Assembly (NCBI GenBank): GCA_030612605.1 | Contig: JAUWNO010000135.1 | Span: 1-6,337, forward strand | Direction: 5' to 3' | DNA: 6,337 nt | DNA from: Armatimonadota bacterium | GTDB lineage: Bacteria; Cloacimonadota; Cloacimonadia; Cloacimonadales; TCS61 | Shown here: in pieces, positions 4,534 through 6,337 of the stretch | Layout: each line of letters begins with the position of its first letter | Numbering within the stretch: position 1 is the stretch's first letter | Notes under the pieces: model-generated | The model's database searches: none | Told to the model about the DNA's origin: nothing | The model's input: the letters and a program-made list of their open reading frames with translations, nothing else | Made by a program: the position numbers and the translations under genes

Positions 4534-6337
4534 ATGAGAAAATTCGCAGAACTGGTACTGAAATATCGTGTTCCGATAATTATTGGAACTATCATTATAA
4601 CGATATTCATGGCATTCCAATTAAGAAAACTGGAAGTCAGCAGTGACATCCTGGAATACTTACCGCAGGATGATCCGAATGTGGTTTTATTCAATGAAGT
4701 CGGAGATAAATTCGGAGGCAATTCTCTGGCAATGATCGCTTTGGAAACTGATGATGTTTTCAATCCAAATACATTAAAACGAATAAACACAATAACACAA
4801 AAATTCAAAGAAATGTCTGAAATATCTTATGTGACCAGTCTTACGGATGTTATCGATATTAAGAAGATGGAAGACGGATTGGAAGTCGGAAAATTGTTCG
4901 ATAAAGGAAATATACAATCTGAAAAAGATGAACTGGAAAATATCAAAAATTACACTTTATCCAAAGAAATGTATCGTGGAAATATCGTTTCGGATGATGG
5001 AACTATCACAGTAGTCATTGCCCGATTAAATGAAGACGCAGACAGGCTTGTTGTTGGGCGGGAAATGAAAGAATTTGTTCTATCTACAACAGGAAATGAA
5101 AAACTATATTTTGCCGGTATTCCCTTCCAGATGATTTATCTAACCGATGTTATTAATTCCGATGTTGTCAAATTACTTCCTGTAGTTCTTCTTTTGCTGA
5201 TCATAACTTTAGCAATAAGTTTTCGCAGCAAGCGCGGAGTGATATTGCCACTCACAACTGTGATTATCAGCACAACCTGGGGTTTGGGATTGATGTCTTT
5301 GTTTGGGATCAAACTGACAATTGCTTCTGATGGAATACCTATCTTATTGATTGCTATCGGTAGTGCTTACGGAATTCATCTCGTAAATAAATATATGGAA
5401 GATATTCGTAAAGGTGATAATAAAATCGAAGCCATCAAAGACACTATCAGCGAAGTCGGTGTTCCGATTTTTCTGGCAGGATTGACCACATCCATCGGAT
5501 TTTTAGCATTTCTCGTTTCCAATTTAACGATTATCAAAGAGTTTGGAATTTTCACGGCAATCGGAGTTATGTTCGCCTATATTGTTGCCATCACTTTTTT
5601 ACCTGCTCTACTATCATTTATGCCTGCTCCCAAAATCAAAGCAAAAAAGGAATCTCTTGAACCGACTTTAATGAATCGCTTTATGACCGGATTAAGCAGA
5701 TTAATTCTAAAAAGAAAAATTGCTATTATGATCATCGGTTTCCTTGTTTTTGCTATCGGTATTTTCTCGCTCTTTAAAATTAACAGAGAAGTTAATATGG
5801 TGGATTATTTTAAGAAGGATAGTGAAATTCGTCAGGCAGAAGATATGATGGAATCCAAACTCGGTGGTTCCATTCCTATCCAGATTTTAGTGAAAGGCGA
5901 TCTGCAGGAACCTGCTGTCTTAAAAGAAATGATAAAATTGGAAAAATACTTGAAAAGCCTGCCGGATGTGCACGGTCCTCAATCTATTGCAGACCTGATC
6001 TGTGAAATGAACGATGTAATGAATGATAGTTATTGCATTCCGGAAACCCGCCAAGGAGTGGCAAATCTCTGGTTCTTTTTGGAAGGAAATGAAATTCTCC
6101 CACAATTGATCAATTCGCAAAATAATGAAGGATTAATTCAGGCAAAACTGGGAACTGTTAATACAAAAAAAGCAAATCTAATAACTGGCCAAATAGATCG
6201 ATTTATTTCCGAAAATATAAATGTTGATATTTTGACGATAGATTTAACAGAAGCAAATTCCAATATAGAAGAGATAAACCAGGAAAGAGTAAGAAATATT
6301 TCAAATAAGATTTTTTTTGATGCTGTTCACTATGGTT
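4534..6337 (+). CDS. MMPL/RND-superfamily exporter (N-terminal 601 codons, cut by window edge)
   Basis: The frame is open from ATG 4534 to the window end, so 601 codons are seen of a protein that in this family usually runs to about 750-900. Ribosome binding site GTAGGAG is at 4518-4524. TM1 is at about 13-30, followed by a first periplasmic domain at about 32-209 containing the family's early Y42-L43-P44. TM2 is at about 211-229, TM3 at 236-258, TM4 at 267-284 with GSAYGIHLVNKY (276-287), TM5 at 312-330 with GLTTSIGF (317-324), TM6 at 340-362, and TM7 at 396-414. The second periplasmic domain starts near 417 and is still running at the edge. This is the repeated RND layout of the COG1033/MMPL type, which use proton flow to export lipids or hydrophobic compounds. 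The TM4 block has Ala278 where many RND proteins carry the proton-relay Asp. Placement after an acyltransferase and lipoproteins favours a lipid cargo, by inference. Confidence 0.95.
   Translation, partial: MRKFAELVLKYRVPIIIGTIIITIFMAFQLRKLEVSSDILEYLPQDDPNVVLFNEVGDKFGGNSLAMIALETDDVFNPNTLKRINTITQKFKEMSEISYVTSLTDVIDIKKMEDGLEVGKLFDKGNIQSEKDELENIKNYTLSKEMYRGNIVSDDGTITVVIARLNEDADRLVVGREMKEFVLSTTGNEKLYFAGIPFQMIYLTDVINSDVVKLLPVVLLLLIITLAISFRSKRGVILPLTTVIISTTWGLGLMSLFGIKLTIASDGIPILLIAIGSAYGIHLVNKYMEDIRKGDNKIEAIKDTISEVGVPIFLAGLTTSIGFLAFLVSNLTIIKEFGIFTAIGVMFAYIVAITFLPALLSFMPAPKIKAKKESLEPTLMNRFMTGLSRLILKRKIAIMIIGFLVFAIGIFSLFKINREVNMVDYFKKDSEIRQAEDMMESKLGGSIPIQILVKGDLQEPAVLKEMIKLEKYLKSLPDVHGPQSIADLICEMNDVMNDSYCIPETRQGVANLWFFLEGNEILPQLINSQNNEGLIQAKLGTVNTKKANLITGQIDRFISENINVDILTIDLTEANSNIEEINQERVRNISNKIFFDAVHYG

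Larger units (their letters stand above)
4262..4669 (+). repeat. degenerate tandem duplication, about 204-nt period
   Basis: Two start regions resemble each other at an offset of 204 nt. Bases 4311-4333 and 4515-4537 match at 21 of 23 positions, covering ribosome binding site, spacer and ATG. The encoded proteins then align without gaps (13 of 43 identical). Upstream of the second copy, 4512-4526 read in the equivalent frame gives EIVGE, echoing DIVGE at the end of the lipoprotein gene. Farther upstream, CGATT and ATAATT blocks recur in the same order with small gaps. This suggests that the lipoprotein-exporter junction was duplicated. The copies are old and diverged, and A-rich DNA inflates similarity, so the exact edges are uncertain. 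Confidence 0.45.

Noticed and set aside
4458..4808. Minus-strand open frame of 116 codons over the exporter start
   Set aside because: Antisense shadow of the exporter; no ribosome binding site or recognisable domain, and the plus frame has clear family motifs.
5920..6120. Minus-strand open frame of 66 codons
   Set aside because: Antisense to the second periplasmic domain of the exporter, no independent support.

Overview
The window is an A+T-rich, all-plus-strand gene block from what looks like a Gram-negative bacterium. Two proteins have lipobox signal peptides, one has a Sec/SPase I signal peptide, and the last gene is a large RND/MMPL-type membrane exporter. Good GGAG-type ribosome binding sites and short spacers point to one operon or two closely linked ones. 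Base composition and gene style would fit an uncultivated lineage of the FCB group such as Cloacimonadota, but this is an impression only; there is no rRNA or other phylogenetic marker here.

Layout: positions 2-106 may be the tail of an upstream gene. Then come a radical SAM/SPASM-like protein (121-1566), a GtrA-like four-helix membrane protein (1619-2026), an exported SRPBCC/START-like protein (2030-2653), a small lipoprotein with a carboxypeptidase-regulatory/CnaB-like beta domain (2674-3102), a PlsC-like acyltransferase with altered substrate motifs (3171-3794), a TRL-like small lipoprotein (3816-4325), a 43-residue one-helix membrane ORF (4330-4461), and the first 601 codons of an MMPL/RND exporter (4534 to the window end, cut by the edge). 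No RNA genes, CRISPR arrays, insertion sequences or convincing intrinsic terminators were seen.

How they may work together (inference): an acyltransferase, a START-like periplasmic lipid-binding candidate, two lipoproteins, a GtrA-type flippase candidate and an MMPL exporter together suggest making, moving or remodelling a lipid or glycolipid in the cell envelope. The radical SAM enzyme could be the tailoring step. No substrate can be read from the sequence.

The most distinctive structure is at the junction before the exporter. The 43-residue ORF aligns without gaps to the first 43 residues of the exporter, and the DNA around both start codons is alike at a 204-nt offset. The DNA just upstream of the exporter also looks like a decayed copy of the 3' end of the preceding lipoprotein gene. 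This suggests an old tandem duplication that left a truncated exporter N-terminus as a separate small ORF.
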